Assembly (NCBI RefSeq): GCF_014643635.1
Contig: NZ_BMJV01000008.1
Span: forward strand, 1-64,000
DNA length: 64,000 bases
Source: Salipiger pallidus
GTDB taxonomy: Bacteria > Pseudomonadota > Alphaproteobacteria > Rhodobacterales > Rhodobacteraceae
Direction of reading: 5' to 3'
Below are positions 42,860 through 52,323 of the stretch, in pieces. The position numbers and the translations under genes are program-made. The notes below the pieces were generated by a model. It did not search any database. It was not told the origin of the DNA and worked only from the letters and a program-made list of their open reading frames with translations. Numbering within the stretch: position 1 is the stretch's first letter; each line of letters starts with the position of its first letter.

Positions 42860-43215
42860 GTCTCTCTCCGTAGGATGATGTGGTCTTCAGTTGCTCACGT
42901 CACCGCTGCAGTTCGTTGTGGGCCTCTCTCATTGCCCCGTTCCGCTGCGGTATAGGCAGTTATAGCCTTTGGATTCGGGCATCATTTTGACGGAACTCGT
43001 GCGTTTTTCGTGACACATCGATTTTTGAGAATTACCGACCTAACTCATTGTCTCTGATCTGTAATTTTCTGTCTTTCCCGCAAGAGCACGCTGGTTTGCC
43101 CCGCAAGCCGGGCCAAAATGGCACGCAAGTCGGCCAATTGTGACGGCTTGGTATGCATGTCGACGCTTTCATGCGAGGATCGCATCAACGACAATGACCA
43201 CAGGCAGGTCGAGCA
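42860..43215. promoter_or_regulatory. Divergent promoter region of the Tad locus and lytic transglycosylase
   Basis: 356 bp between flp and the lytic transglycosylase gene. It is unusually AT-rich for this genome between 42960 and 43080. On the minus strand GGCTATAACTGCCTATACC (about 42950-42969) offers -10-like elements for flp. No exact CtrA box (TTAA-N7-TTAA) was found by eye. No gene is seen. Confidence 0.4.
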
Positions 43216-44055
43216 ATGTTCCGTCTTCTCGGATGTGCGGCCCTTGCGGCTGCTCTTTGCACTGTTCCCGTCAGCGCGGAACAGCCTTCATCCTTCCCTG
43301 AGTTCAGTGCCAAGCGTGTGACGCCCCCGAAGCCGGGGACGAAACGGCGCATCACGGTGCAGATTGATCCCGAGGAACAGATGGCCGCCATGGCGCCGCC
43401 GCCCGCCGCGCCGTCCGCGCCCGCGGCTGCGGCGCCCTCCGGACGGGCCGAGGGAATCGGATCCTACCCGTGGTTCTGGGAGGCGATCTCGCCCTCCTTA
43501 GATCTGAGTGGTCCGGGGCGGCTGGAACCGGCGCTGATCAAGCTTCAGACCCAACCACAGGGGCGCGGTGTTTCGGCGCCGCGGCTGCAGGATCTGCAGG
43601 CCATGGCGGCCGCGCACGGGGTGGAGCTGCTGAAAGCCACCGTGGGCACCCGCGTGTCGCCGGCATTGGCCCTTGCGGTGATGTCGGTGGAATCGGCTGG
43701 CCGTGCCGATGCGCTGAGCGGCGCCGGGGCGCAGGGGCTGATGCAGCTTATGCCCGCCACCGCCGCGCGCTTCGGCGTGACCAATGCCTTCGACCCGGCG
43801 GACAACATCGCCGGCGGGGTGCGATTCCTCGATTTCCTGATGGAGACTTTCGACGGTGATCCCATCATGGTGCTTGCCGGCTACAACGCGGGCGAAAACT
43901 CGATCCCCAAGCACAAGGGCGTGCCGCCCTATTCCGAAACGCGCGACTACGTGCCCAAGGTGCTGGCCGCCTTCAGCGTGGCGCGAGGCCTGTGCCTGAC
44001 GCCGCCCGAACTGGTCTCGGACGGCTGCGTCTTCCGGGTGTCGGGGATCAACTGA
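43216..44055 (+). CDS. Lytic transglycosylase (SLT domain), secreted
   Basis: 279-aa periplasmic peptidoglycan lytic enzyme. Signal peptide (1-21), a Pro/Ala-rich linker (55-80), then the SLT domain with catalytic Glu159 in LAVMSVESAGRADALSG, GAQGLMQLMPATAARFG, and NIAGGVRFLDFLM. YNAGENSIPKHKGVPPYSET is the C-terminal substrate motif. It is divergent from the Tad locus; such enzymes often open the wall for trans-envelope machines, so a link to pilus assembly is plausible but inferred. It converges with the next gene, overlapping by 8 bp. Confidence 0.92.
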   Translation: MFRLLGCAALAAALCTVPVSAEQPSSFPEFSAKRVTPPKPGTKRRITVQIDPEEQMAAMAPPPAAPSAPAAAAPSGRAEGIGSYPWFWEAISPSLDLSGPGRLEPALIKLQTQPQGRGVSAPRLQDLQAMAAAHGVELLKATVGTRVSPALALAVMSVESAGRADALSGAGAQGLMQLMPATAARFGVTNAFDPADNIAGGVRFLDFLMETFDGDPIMVLAGYNAGENSIPKHKGVPPYSETRDYVPKVLAAFSVARGLCLTPPELVSDGCVFRVSGIN

Positions 44056-45469
44056 CCGAGCGCAGCACCGCGCCGGGGTTGAAGATGCCCTTGGGGTCCA
44101 GCGCCGCCTTGATCGCGCGCATGGCGGCAAGCTTGGCGGGATCGCCGTAGCGTTCCAGATCATCCACCTTGAGCCGTCCAACGCCGTGTTCGGCGCTGAC
44201 CGATCCGTTCAGCTCGGCCACGAGGTCGTGCACCGTGCGCTTGATGGCCTCGCGCTGATCGTAGTGGTCCTCACGCCGGCCGCCCTTGGGGGGGAAGACA
44301 TTGTAATGCAGGTTGCCGTCGCCGAGATGGCCAAAGCAGTTGATCCGGTAGGGCCCGATCGCCGCAAGCAGGGGGGCGCCGCGGTCGATGAACTCGGGCA
44401 CGAGGCCCAGCGGCACCGAGATGTCATGCGACGAGATTGCCTCGATTACGCGGTTGGCCTCGGGGATGCGTTCGCGGATCGCCCAGAAATCCTGCCGCTG
44501 CTGTTCCGACTGGGCCACCAGCCCATCCTCGACGATACCCCTGTCGAAGGCCTCCATGAAGAGCGTCTGCAGCGCCTCGGCGGGGTCAAGACCCTTGGCG
44601 AGGCCCAGCTCGATCAGCACGCACCACTCGGGCGGTGTGTCGAAGGGCTGGCGCTGATCGGGGATGGCTTCGGTCAGGAAATCGAGGCCGGTGCGCGAGA
44701 TCAGCTCAAAGGCGCTGATGCCCTCGCCAATCTGTTCGCGGGCCAGGGCCAGCAGGTCGAGCGCTGCGGAGGGGCCGGGCACGGTGAAGAAGGCGGTGCC
44801 GGTGCCGGCGGGCACCGGGGACAGCTTCAGCGCGGCGGCGGTGATGAGACCGAGGCTGCCTTCAGCGCCGATCAGCAGATGACGCAGGTCGTAGCCGGTG
44901 TTGTCCTTGCGCAGGCGTTTCAGTCCCCTGAGGATGGAGCCGTCGGGCAGTACCGCCTCGATGCCCAGCACCTGGTCGCGGGCATTGCCGTAGCGCAGCA
45001 CGTTGAGCCCGCCGGCGTTGGTCGACAGCAGCCCGCCGATGCGGGCGGTGCCCTCAGAGGCCAGTGAGAGGGGGAACAGCCGGCCATGCTCCAGCGCCGC
45101 GGCCTGCACCTCGGCAAGGATGGCGCCGGCCTCGGCCACAAGCACGTTCTCGCGTGGGAAGACCTCGCGCACGGCGTTCATGCGCTCGAGCGAGACCAGC
45201 AGGGGCGGCGGACCGTCCTCGGTGATCTGTCCGCCCACGAGGCCGGTGCCGCCGGCGTAGGGCAGGATGGCCACCGAGGCGTCGTTGCAGGCGCGCACGA
45301 TGATCGCGGCTTCGTCCGTGCTGCGGGGCAGGGCCACCCAGAGTGCGCTGCCCTGCCAGCGGCCGCGCGGTTCCTCGAGATAGCGCGGCTCGGCCCGGCG
45401 GAGCGTGTCCTCGGGGAGGTGCTGTGCAAGGGTGCCTGCGAAGGCGTCATCGGCGGGGTTGAGTGGCAT
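44048..45469 (-). CDS. FAD-linked oxidase, D-2-hydroxyacid dehydrogenase type (GlcD/D2HGDH-like)
   Basis: 473 aa of the VAO/PCMH flavoprotein family with FAD_binding_4 and FAD-oxidase C domains. ILPYAGGTGLVGGQITEDGP and TARIGGLLSTNAGGLNVLRY bind FAD. GHLGDGNLHYNVFPPKGG and SAEHGVGRLKVDDLERYGDP are the C-terminal active-site motifs of D-lactate, glycolate and D-2-hydroxyglutarate dehydrogenases. AGGAGACC precedes the ATG at 45469. The exact substrate is open; D-2-hydroxyglutarate or D-lactate are the best guesses. Stands alone. Confidence 0.88.
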   Translation of the reverse strand: MPLNPADDAFAGTLAQHLPEDTLRRAEPRYLEEPRGRWQGSALWVALPRSTDEAAIIVRACNDASVAILPYAGGTGLVGGQITEDGPPPLLVSLERMNAVREVFPRENVLVAEAGAILAEVQAAALEHGRLFPLSLASEGTARIGGLLSTNAGGLNVLRYGNARDQVLGIEAVLPDGSILRGLKRLRKDNTGYDLRHLLIGAEGSLGLITAAALKLSPVPAGTGTAFFTVPGPSAALDLLALAREQIGEGISAFELISRTGLDFLTEAIPDQRQPFDTPPEWCVLIELGLAKGLDPAEALQTLFMEAFDRGIVEDGLVAQSEQQRQDFWAIRERIPEANRVIEAISSHDISVPLGLVPEFIDRGAPLLAAIGPYRINCFGHLGDGNLHYNVFPPKGGRREDHYDQREAIKRTVHDLVAELNGSVSAEHGVGRLKVDDLERYGDPAKLAAMRAIKAALDPKGIFNPGAVLRSVS

Positions 45470-45587
45470 GCGCGGTCTCCTGTTGCGGGGCGGAGACTGA
45501 TGCGAAACGGCGGGATTGCCAAGGGAGGCGGCGCGAGACGGCTGCGTCAGGCGCAAATTCCTTGGAAGGAATTTGGCGTCGGGCGGG

Positions 45588-46427
45588 TCAGTCGGTGAGC
45601 CACTCGGGCTGAAGCACCATGACCGTGGGGCGCGAGGGCAGGTCGCGCAGGCTGACCGTCAGCTCCGGCCCGTCGAGGCGCTGCACTGCGAAGGGGTCCG
45701 ACACATCGGCGAGGAAGCGTTCCAGCGAATGACCCGAAAACCAGTGCATGGGCAGGATGATCGAACTGCGCAGCCGCTCCACCACCCGCACCATCGCATC
45801 GAGCGCCATGGTGTAGCCGCCGTCCACCGGCACCATAAGCACGTCGAGCCGCCCCAGCGCGGCATATTGCCGATCATTGGGTTCATGGTGCAGGTGGCCG
45901 AGATGCCCGATGCAGAGCCCTTCGACTTCGAAGACGAAGATGGAATTGCCGTGATCCTCGCTGCCGCCGTAGGCAGAGCGGATGTCGGTGGAGATGTTGC
46001 GGATCAGCATTTCTCCGAGATCGAGGTGATGTTCGATCCCCATGCCGAACTCGCCCCAGCCTTCGAGCACATTTGGAATCGCGGGGTCGGGATTGGCGGT
46101 CCAGTGGGTGCCATGAGCGTGGTTCATGGTGACGATGTCGGGGACCATCGTCGTGGGACCAATGTAGCCGTTGTAGTCAGTGATGGCCGAAAGCCCGCCC
46201 GGCGTCTGGATCATGTAGCTGGCGTGGCCGATGTAGTGCAGGCGCACGGAGTATTGCGGCACCGGCTGCGTCCAGGCGGCCTTGTGCAGGTACGTGATCC
46301 CGGGGGCTGCGTCGGCGATGGCGATGCAGTGGGACGGGCGGCGAGCCTCCTGCGCGGCGGCGGGCATGAAGGACGACGGGAGGGTGAAGCTGGCTGCGGC
46401 GAGAAGCGTGGCGATGCGATACGGCAT
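45588..46427 (-). CDS. Secreted UlaG-like metallo-beta-lactamase-fold protein
   Basis: 279 aa with a signal peptide (MPYRIATLLAAASFTLPSSF, then MPAAAQ). The fold is that of UlaG/YtkL-like proteins: LHYIGHASYMIQTPGGLSAI, VTMNHAHGTHWT, GHLGHL, VPVDGGYTM, LPMHWFSGHS. The metal motif HxHxDH reads HAHGTH, with Thr for the Asp that binds the second metal; the other His and Asp ligands are present. It may therefore bind one metal. Substrate unknown. It has its own 265-bp upstream gap. Confidence 0.82.
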   Translation of the reverse strand: MPYRIATLLAAASFTLPSSFMPAAAQEARRPSHCIAIADAAPGITYLHKAAWTQPVPQYSVRLHYIGHASYMIQTPGGLSAITDYNGYIGPTTMVPDIVTMNHAHGTHWTANPDPAIPNVLEGWGEFGMGIEHHLDLGEMLIRNISTDIRSAYGGSEDHGNSIFVFEVEGLCIGHLGHLHHEPNDRQYAALGRLDVLMVPVDGGYTMALDAMVRVVERLRSSIILPMHWFSGHSLERFLADVSDPFAVQRLDGPELTVSLRDLPSRPTVMVLQPEWLTD

Positions 46428-46692
46428 GGGCGGTCTCCGGCTGGAACACGGTGAACAGTGTTCACGCGAATCGCCGGATGGCCTTCTGACATTTTCGTAA
46501 GTGGTGCCGGTTCGGAGCTTTTGCGGGCCGGAGGCGGGCCGCTTGCCGCAATGCTGCGCAGCGGTGGTCAGGGCACGCGGTTTCTCCGGCGCCATTAGGG
46601 TGGAGGGGGCGTGCCGTGCGTATTGGGAAAAAGAAGAAGGGCCGGGTTGCAAGGAACGGTTGGGCAATGCGCCCCGTGGATCAGCCGGTGGA

Positions 46693-47280
46693 TCAGCCCA
46701 CGTCGGTGCGGCCTCGGCGGTCTCCGCGCAGGCTGGCATAGAGCACATGGGTGCGCCAGCGGCCGTTGATCTGCAGGTAGCTTTGCGCGACGCCCTCGAA
46801 CTTGAAGCCCGAGCGTTCGAGCAGGCCACGGGAGGCGGCGTTTTCCGGCAGGCAGGCGGCCTCAATTCGGCTGAGGTCCAGGCGCTCGAATGCGTGAAAG
46901 ACTAGCGCCTCGATGCTTTCGCGCATGTAGCCCTGGCGGGCATAAGGTTGGCCTGTCCAGTAGCCGAGCACGCCCGACTGGGCCGGTCCTCGGCGCACGT
47001 TGTCGAGGGTGATGGCGCCCACCAGCCGTTCGTCCTCGCGGCGGAAGATGAACAATGGCACCGCGGTGCCCGCGGCGATGGAGCGGGCGGCCCAATAGAC
47101 ACGGTTGGTGAAGGCGCGGCGGCTGAGGTGATCGGCGGCCCAGGACGGCTCCCACGGGGTCAGGTAGTCGCGGCTTTCCACCCGCAGGGCCGACCAGCCG
47201 ACGAAGTCGCCGTGGGCTGGCGGGCGCAGCATCAGCCGCTCCGTGTCGAGCCTGAACCTGCGCCGCCGCCCCAGCATCAT
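46693..47280 (-). CDS. GNAT-family N-acetyltransferase (RimJ-like)
   Basis: 195-aa acetyltransferase. RLMLRPPAHGDFVGWSALRV opens the domain. LGYWTGQPYARQGYMRES is the acetyl-CoA binding motif A, and ACLPENAASRGLLERSGFKF is motif B. This is the layout of RimJ/RimL, which acetylate ribosomal protein N-termini; the true target is unknown. The start ATG overlaps the stop of the M16 peptidase gene (ATGA), so the two are translationally coupled. Confidence 0.88.
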   Translation of the reverse strand: MMLGRRRRFRLDTERLMLRPPAHGDFVGWSALRVESRDYLTPWEPSWAADHLSRRAFTNRVYWAARSIAAGTAVPLFIFRREDERLVGAITLDNVRRGPAQSGVLGYWTGQPYARQGYMRESIEALVFHAFERLDLSRIEAACLPENAASRGLLERSGFKFEGVAQSYLQINGRWRTHVLYASLRGDRRGRTDVG

Positions 47281-48539
47281 GCTGCGCGTCTTGCCTGCAG
47301 GCTGGCCAGGTCCGGCGCGCCAGAGACCGGCCCGTAGAGCGCCAGTGCCGCCGGGGCTCGCAGCACCGCCTGTTCGGCAAAGACCCGCACGTCGCCCGTG
47401 GTAACGTTGTCAATCTTGGCCACGGTATCCTCGATCGGGGGAACGTTGCCCCAGATCTGCACCATGCGGGCCATGCGCTCGGCCCGGCTGGAGGACCCTT
47501 CAAGACCCATGAGCAGCCCGGCCTTCATCTGGGCACGGGCGCGGGCGACCTCTTCGGGGGACATGTCGTCAGCGGCGCGCTTCATCTCGTCGATGGTGAT
47601 GCCCGCGAGGCTCGCCAGCTCATCACCGCTGGTGCCAGCGTAGATGGTGGTAAGGCCGGTGTCCGAGTAGGCCCCGCTCTGCGCGAAGATCGTGTAGCAC
47701 AGGCCGCGCTTTTCCCGGATCTCCTGAAACAGCCGCGAGGACATGCCACCGCCAAGAGCGATGGAATAGATCTGCGCGGTGTAAAAATCGGGATCCTGAT
47801 AGCCCGGGCCTTCGAAGGCGAGCGCGAAATGCGCCTGTTCAAGCTTCTTTTCCCGGCGCATTTCGCCCCCGGTGAAATGTGCCGTCGTGGGGGCGGCGGC
47901 CTTGCGCGAGGCCATGCCGCCGAACAGCGCCTCGGCCTGTTCCACCAGCGCCGCGTGATCGACGGCGCCCGCGGCGGAGACGATCAGCTGCTCGGGGCCG
48001 TATTGCTCCTTCACGAAGGTCTCGAGATCCTCGCGCCCGAAGCCGCGCACGTTGGCGGCCTCGCCGAGGATGGTGCGGCCCAGCGGCTGGTCGGAATAGG
48101 CCCGTTCCTGCAGCCAGTCGAAGATCACGTCGTCGGGTGTGTCGAGCGCCTGGCCGATCTCGGACAGGATGACGCCGCGCTCCACCTCGATCTCGCGGGT
48201 GTCGAAGACCGGGTTGAGCAGGATGTCCGCGATCACGTCCAGCGCCAGCCGCGTGTCGTTTTCCAACACGCGGGCGTAGTAGGCGGTCACCTCGCGCGAG
48301 GTGTAGGCGTTGATGTAGCCGCCCACGTCCTCGATCGCCTCGGCGATCTGCAGGGCTGTGCGGGTTTTCGTGCCCTTGAACGCCATGTGCTCGAGGAAAT
48401 GGGCGATGCCGTTCTGTTCGATGCGCTCGTTGCGCCCGCCTGCGGTCACCCAGACGCCGATGGACGCCGATTGCAGGCCGTCCATGCGCTCGGAGACGAT
48501 GCGCAGGCCGTTCTTGAGGGTGGTGAGTTCAACTGTCAC
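47277..48539 (-). CDS. M16-family zinc peptidase (MppB-like)
   Basis: 420-aa processing-peptidase-like protein. The inverted zinc motif HFLEH is at residues 47-51 with the downstream Glu in EIEVERGVILSEIGQALDTP; the second half carries GGGMSSRLFQEIREKRGLCY. Length and order match the bacterial relatives of mitochondrial processing peptidase beta. The start is GTG at 48539, overlapping the thrC stop (GTGA). The gene is conserved next to thrC in Rhodobacterales. Substrate unknown. Confidence 0.92.
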   Translation of the reverse strand: MTVELTTLKNGLRIVSERMDGLQSASIGVWVTAGGRNERIEQNGIAHFLEHMAFKGTKTRTALQIAEAIEDVGGYINAYTSREVTAYYARVLENDTRLALDVIADILLNPVFDTREIEVERGVILSEIGQALDTPDDVIFDWLQERAYSDQPLGRTILGEAANVRGFGREDLETFVKEQYGPEQLIVSAAGAVDHAALVEQAEALFGGMASRKAAAPTTAHFTGGEMRREKKLEQAHFALAFEGPGYQDPDFYTAQIYSIALGGGMSSRLFQEIREKRGLCYTIFAQSGAYSDTGLTTIYAGTSGDELASLAGITIDEMKRAADDMSPEEVARARAQMKAGLLMGLEGSSSRAERMARMVQIWGNVPPIEDTVAKIDNVTTGDVRVFAEQAVLRAPAALALYGPVSGAPDLASLQARRAA

Positions 48540-49924
48540 TTGGCGATACGCTCCCGGATCAGTGTTTCGAGGGCCCCGAGGTCGTTGGGCACGCGGGTCA
48601 TCCGCTCGGGCCGGTCGAAGAGGTCGGCCATGCGGGCGGGAAGGGGCGGGCGGATGCCGCTGGCCTTTTCCACCGCGTCGGGGAATTTCGCGGGGTGGGC
48701 GGTGGCAAGCGTGATCATCGGCACCTCGGTGCTGCGGTGATCCTCGGCCACCTTCACGCCCACGGCGGAGTGGGGGCAGAGCAGCTCGCCCATGGTGGCC
48801 TTGGCCTGCCGGATGGTGGCGAGGGTCTCGTCTTCGGAGACGCGGCCGCTTTCGAAATGCTCGCGCAGGGCCTGAAGCGCGCCCTGGCTGACATTGAAGC
48901 CGCCCGCCTTCAGCTCGTCCATGAGCTGGCCCACGGCGTTGCCGTCGCGGCCATAGGCGTCGAACAGTGCCCGCTCGAAGTTGGAGCTGACCTGGATGTC
49001 CATGGAAGGCGAGATCGACGGGTGCACTTCCGAGGTCTTGTAGGCACCGGAGGACAGGCAACGGTGCAAAATGTCGTTCTGGTTGGTCGCCACCACCAGC
49101 CGGTCGATGGGCAAGCCCATTTTCTTGGCGATGTAGCCGGCGAAGATGTCGCCGAAGTTGCCGGTGGGCACGGTAAAGCTGACCTTGCGGTCCGGCGCGC
49201 CAAGCGAAACGGCGGACGAGAAGTAGTAGACCACCTGCGCCAGAACCCGCGCCCAGTTGATCGAGTTCACGCCCGCCAGCCGCACGTCGTCGCGGAAGGT
49301 GAAGTCGTTGAACATGTCCTTGAGCCGCGCCTGCGCGTCATCGAAATGTCCGTCGATCGCCAGTGCGTGGACATTGTCCTCGGTGGGCGTGGTCATCTGG
49401 CGGCGTTGTACTTCGGACACCCGGCCATGGGGGAAGAGGATGAACACATCCACCGCATCGAGGCCCTTGAACGCCTCGATCGCCGCCGATCCGGTGTCGC
49501 CGGAGGTGGCGCCGACGATGGTCACCCGCTCGCCGCGCCGGGTCAGCGCTTCTTCGAAGAGCTGCCCGATCAGCTGCATGGCGAAGTCCTTGAACGCCAG
49601 CGTCGGCCCGTGGAACAGCTCCAGCAGGAAGTGGTTCGGCGCCAGCTGCACCAGTGGCGCGCGGGCGGCGTGGCCGAAGCCAGCGTAGGCCTTGGCGATG
49701 AGGTCACCGAACGTTTCGTCGGTGAAGGTATCGCCAACAAAGGGCCGCATGACACGGAAGGCAACTTCTTCGTAGCTGAGGCCGCGCAGGGCGCGGATCT
49801 CGGCCTCGGACATGGTCGGGACGGTCTCGGGGACATAGAGGCCGCCGTCACGGGCAAGGCCCGACAGCATGGCCTCTTCGAAGCTCAGCGCGGGCGCTTT
49901 GCCGCGGGTGGAGATGTAGCGCAT
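48536..49924 (-). CDS. thrC: Threonine synthase
   Basis: 462-aa PLP enzyme making L-threonine from O-phospho-homoserine. Schiff-base Lys112 in GPTLAFKDFAMQ, phosphate-binding GATSGDTGSAAIEAF, and the class-II opening MRYISTRGKAPALSFEEAML. The ATG directly abuts the SURF1 stop (TGAATG order on the minus strand), and the end overlaps the M16 gene. It is part of the SURF1-thrC-M16-GNAT operon. Confidence 0.96.
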   Translation of the reverse strand: MRYISTRGKAPALSFEEAMLSGLARDGGLYVPETVPTMSEAEIRALRGLSYEEVAFRVMRPFVGDTFTDETFGDLIAKAYAGFGHAARAPLVQLAPNHFLLELFHGPTLAFKDFAMQLIGQLFEEALTRRGERVTIVGATSGDTGSAAIEAFKGLDAVDVFILFPHGRVSEVQRRQMTTPTEDNVHALAIDGHFDDAQARLKDMFNDFTFRDDVRLAGVNSINWARVLAQVVYYFSSAVSLGAPDRKVSFTVPTGNFGDIFAGYIAKKMGLPIDRLVVATNQNDILHRCLSSGAYKTSEVHPSISPSMDIQVSSNFERALFDAYGRDGNAVGQLMDELKAGGFNVSQGALQALREHFESGRVSEDETLATIRQAKATMGELLCPHSAVGVKVAEDHRSTEVPMITLATAHPAKFPDAVEKASGIRPPLPARMADLFDRPERMTRVPNDLGALETLIRERIAK

Positions 49925-50599
49925 TCAGGTCTCTCCGGTCTTGCGTTGCCGCACGATGTAGTAGGCGGTCATGACAAGCCAGGCCACGGCAAGCGAAAAC
50001 CATGTGCCGGCATATTGAAGGTGATCGTTCGGGATGCCCGCGGTGTCCACGGGCAGGGGCTCAATCGTGGGATCGCCGGGGCTCACCTCTCGGGCGACCA
50101 CCAGCAACGGCTCGGTGTCCAGCACCTCGGACATGGGGGCGATGTCGCGGGCGAACCAGATGTTGCCGTCGATATCGTTCTCAGGGGTGGACGAGGTGCG
50201 CTCGTCGGTCCAGTGCAGGTTGCCGGTGATCGTCGCGGGCCCGGTGTAGCGGTCCGCGTCCTTGAGCCGCGTCGGCGTGTATCCGCGGTCCAGCAGCACC
50301 ACCCGGTCACCGCTGCGGAAGGGCGAGACGATGCGATAGCCCGCGCCCTCACTCCGCGTGCTCACCAGCACCCGCAGCACACCGGGCAGGATCTCGCCCT
50401 CGAGCGCCACCGGCTGATAGCGCTGCTCTTCGGGGGAGATCATCACCGGCAGTGGCTGGGGGGCGCCGTGGATGCGCGCCTCGATGTCGGCCAGCACACC
50501 CTCCTTCCAGTCCAGTCGCTGCAATTGCCAGACCCCGAGCCAGCACAGGATGCCGGCTCCGATCAGGCCAAACAGCAATGGGGCAAGGTAACGGCTCAC
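49925..50599 (-). CDS. SURF1 family cytochrome oxidase assembly protein
   Basis: 224-aa inner-membrane protein, two membrane helices (about 5-24 near the start and WFSLAVAWLVMTAYYIVRQR near the end) around a periplasmic domain. WLGVWQLQRLDWKEGVLADI and LLDRGYTPTRL are family motifs. SURF1 helps insert heme a into cytochrome c oxidase subunit I. The start is GTG at 50599 with GCGGAG upstream. In many Rhodobacterales it follows ctaG and coxC; here these genes are absent upstream and an alkane monooxygenase gene lies there instead, suggesting a rearranged neighbourhood. Confidence 0.9.
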   Translation of the reverse strand: MSRYLAPLLFGLIGAGILCWLGVWQLQRLDWKEGVLADIEARIHGAPQPLPVMISPEEQRYQPVALEGEILPGVLRVLVSTRSEGAGYRIVSPFRSGDRVVLLDRGYTPTRLKDADRYTGPATITGNLHWTDERTSSTPENDIDGNIWFARDIAPMSEVLDTEPLLVVAREVSPGDPTIEPLPVDTAGIPNDHLQYAGTWFSLAVAWLVMTAYYIVRQRKTGET

Positions 50600-50922
50600 G
50601 CGGACTCCGCAGGAAAACTCTGCGGCCCGCTTTATCGTGTAGGGCAGGGGAGGAGCAAGCCGCTTGTCCCGCGGCGCCTGTCCCGCTTCGCCCGGCACGG
50701 CCCGGGGCGTGCGGTCAGGTGTGGAACGGGCGCAGCCCGCAGTTTCTTCTCTTCGCAAATACGCCGGGGGGAATTGGCCGCAGGCCAAGGGGGGCAGCGC
50801 CCCCGTGCGCCTATCGGGCCCTTGGTCCGCTCCCATGCTGCGGTCGCTGGGCAAAGGCGAAACGCACGCCAGGCCGTGCGGTCCGCACCTGATGCCACCG
50901 CTGGGCCCGCCCTTGCCCTGCG
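50600..50922. repeat. Gap with a Rhodobacterales-type intergenic repeat element
   Basis: 323 bp. From 50742 to 50804 lies TTCTTCTCTTCGCAAATACG, then CCGGGGGGAATT, the stem GGCC/GGCC and the inverted repeat GGGGGCAGCGCCCCC. This composite (AT-rich lead, G-run, small stems, GGGGGC-AGC-GCCCCC) is a dispersed intergenic element common in Rhodobacteraceae as far as I recall. No gene seen. Confidence 0.45.
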
Positions 50923-52065
50923 TCAGCTCACGCTGCGTGGCAGGGGGGTCTCTGCGCGGTTGTATGGGCCCCAGTCCTTGATATCGGGATACCATGTGCG
51001 GCGCCATTCCCGGACCTTGGGGTTCATGATCCGCCGCCAGAGCGGCGGCACCATGGCCACCATGGTCATTACCGGGTAGCCGTAGGGTAGTTGCGGGGCC
51101 TCGGTCTCGTGGTAGGTCTGCAGAAGTGGGAAGCGGCGGTCAGGCTTGTAGTGGTGGTCTGAATGCCGCTGGAGGTTGATGAGCAGCCAGTTGGTGGCCG
51201 TGTGGGCCGCGTTCCACGAATGGTGCGGGCGCACGTGTTCGTACTTCCCGTCCCCGAGATAGCGGCGCGTCAGTGCGTAATGTTCGACGTAATTGGTCAG
51301 CTCCAGCTGCCAGATCGCCACCCCGGCCTGAACGGCGAAGAACACCAGCCCCGACCATCCGGCCACGATCACCGACAGCAGAAGCATCGCCAGTTGCAGG
51401 GCTGCGTATTTCCAGAACGGGTTGCGCCGGTGATACCACGGCAGGCCACGGCGTTTCAGCAGCGCCGCCTCGGCGCGGAAGGCGGACCGGGGGCAATCGC
51501 GTAGCACCCTCGGGTAGTAGCGGTGAAAGCCCTCGTTGTAGCGCGCCGTCACGGGATCGCGCGGAGTGCCCACGTAGTGGTGATGCACCAGCAGGTGCTC
51601 GGAGCGGAAATGCGAATAGAGGACCATGGCCAGAAGCCAGTCCCCGAGGTTGCGTTCGAGCCGGTTGCGCTGGTGCAGAAGCTCGTGGCTGTAGACGATG
51701 CCGACCGAGCCGGTCATCACCCCGGTGCCGAACATCACGCCGAAGGTCTCCCAACCGTTCAGGTGGTCCGACTGACCCAGATACCAAATCACGCCGAACA
51801 GCGTCACGAACTGCACCGGCGCCCATAGCACCACGCCGAGGCGATACCAGACAAGATGCCGATTCTCGGTCTGCGGGTCCGCGTTCTGCGTGTTGAGGCC
51901 GAGCGCGGCATCGAGAGCAGAGAACATGTACCATGTGGCCAGGGGCGGCAGCAGCACCCAAAGCCCGCCCAGTACTGCCCCCAGCACCACCAGCGGCGGC
52001 AGGATGTAGGTCAGCCAGAAGGGCAATGCGGCGGTCACGCGCGCCACCTTGTCGGACGGGATCAT
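50923..52065 (-). CDS. alkB: Alkane 1-monooxygenase (AlkB)
   Basis: 380-aa membrane di-iron hydroxylase that adds oxygen to the terminal carbon of medium- and long-chain alkanes. His boxes are complete: HELLHQRN, EHLLVHHHYVGTP and LQRHSDHHYKPDRR, and the extra NYVEHYALTR box with HHSWNAAH that marks true AlkB. About six membrane segments. AGAGGCGAC precedes the ATG at 52065. Electron partners (rubredoxin, rubredoxin reductase) are not in the window. Its neighbour is mutY, so regulation and partners must lie elsewhere. Confidence 0.95.
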   Translation of the reverse strand: MIPSDKVARVTAALPFWLTYILPPLVVLGAVLGGLWVLLPPLATWYMFSALDAALGLNTQNADPQTENRHLVWYRLGVVLWAPVQFVTLFGVIWYLGQSDHLNGWETFGVMFGTGVMTGSVGIVYSHELLHQRNRLERNLGDWLLAMVLYSHFRSEHLLVHHHYVGTPRDPVTARYNEGFHRYYPRVLRDCPRSAFRAEAALLKRRGLPWYHRRNPFWKYAALQLAMLLLSVIVAGWSGLVFFAVQAGVAIWQLELTNYVEHYALTRRYLGDGKYEHVRPHHSWNAAHTATNWLLINLQRHSDHHYKPDRRFPLLQTYHETEAPQLPYGYPVMTMVAMVPPLWRRIMNPKVREWRRTWYPDIKDWGPYNRAETPLPRSVS

Positions 52066-52323
52066 CTGTCGCCTCTTTCGTTGCACCGGTCCGGAGGGTG
52101 CCCCCCGCCCCTGCAGGGCAGGAACGGAGGGCATTAGCCCGGTCCGCGTGGGATACGCCAGGACCTGGCTGGGCGGAAGGCTAGCCTTCTTGCGCCCGTA
52201 CTGTCACGCGGCTTGTGGACGCATGGTTGGCGCCGCATCAGTGACAGGCCATCGGCAAACCGACGGCGACGTCGCGACCGGACACGGAGGGCGCTGGTGC
52301 GGCCGCTGCGGGGCGTGCCGAAA

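Noticed and set aside
48695-51079. 794-codon plus-strand frame over thrC and SURF1
   Set aside because: Shadow of thrC; would run across several real genes and a gap.
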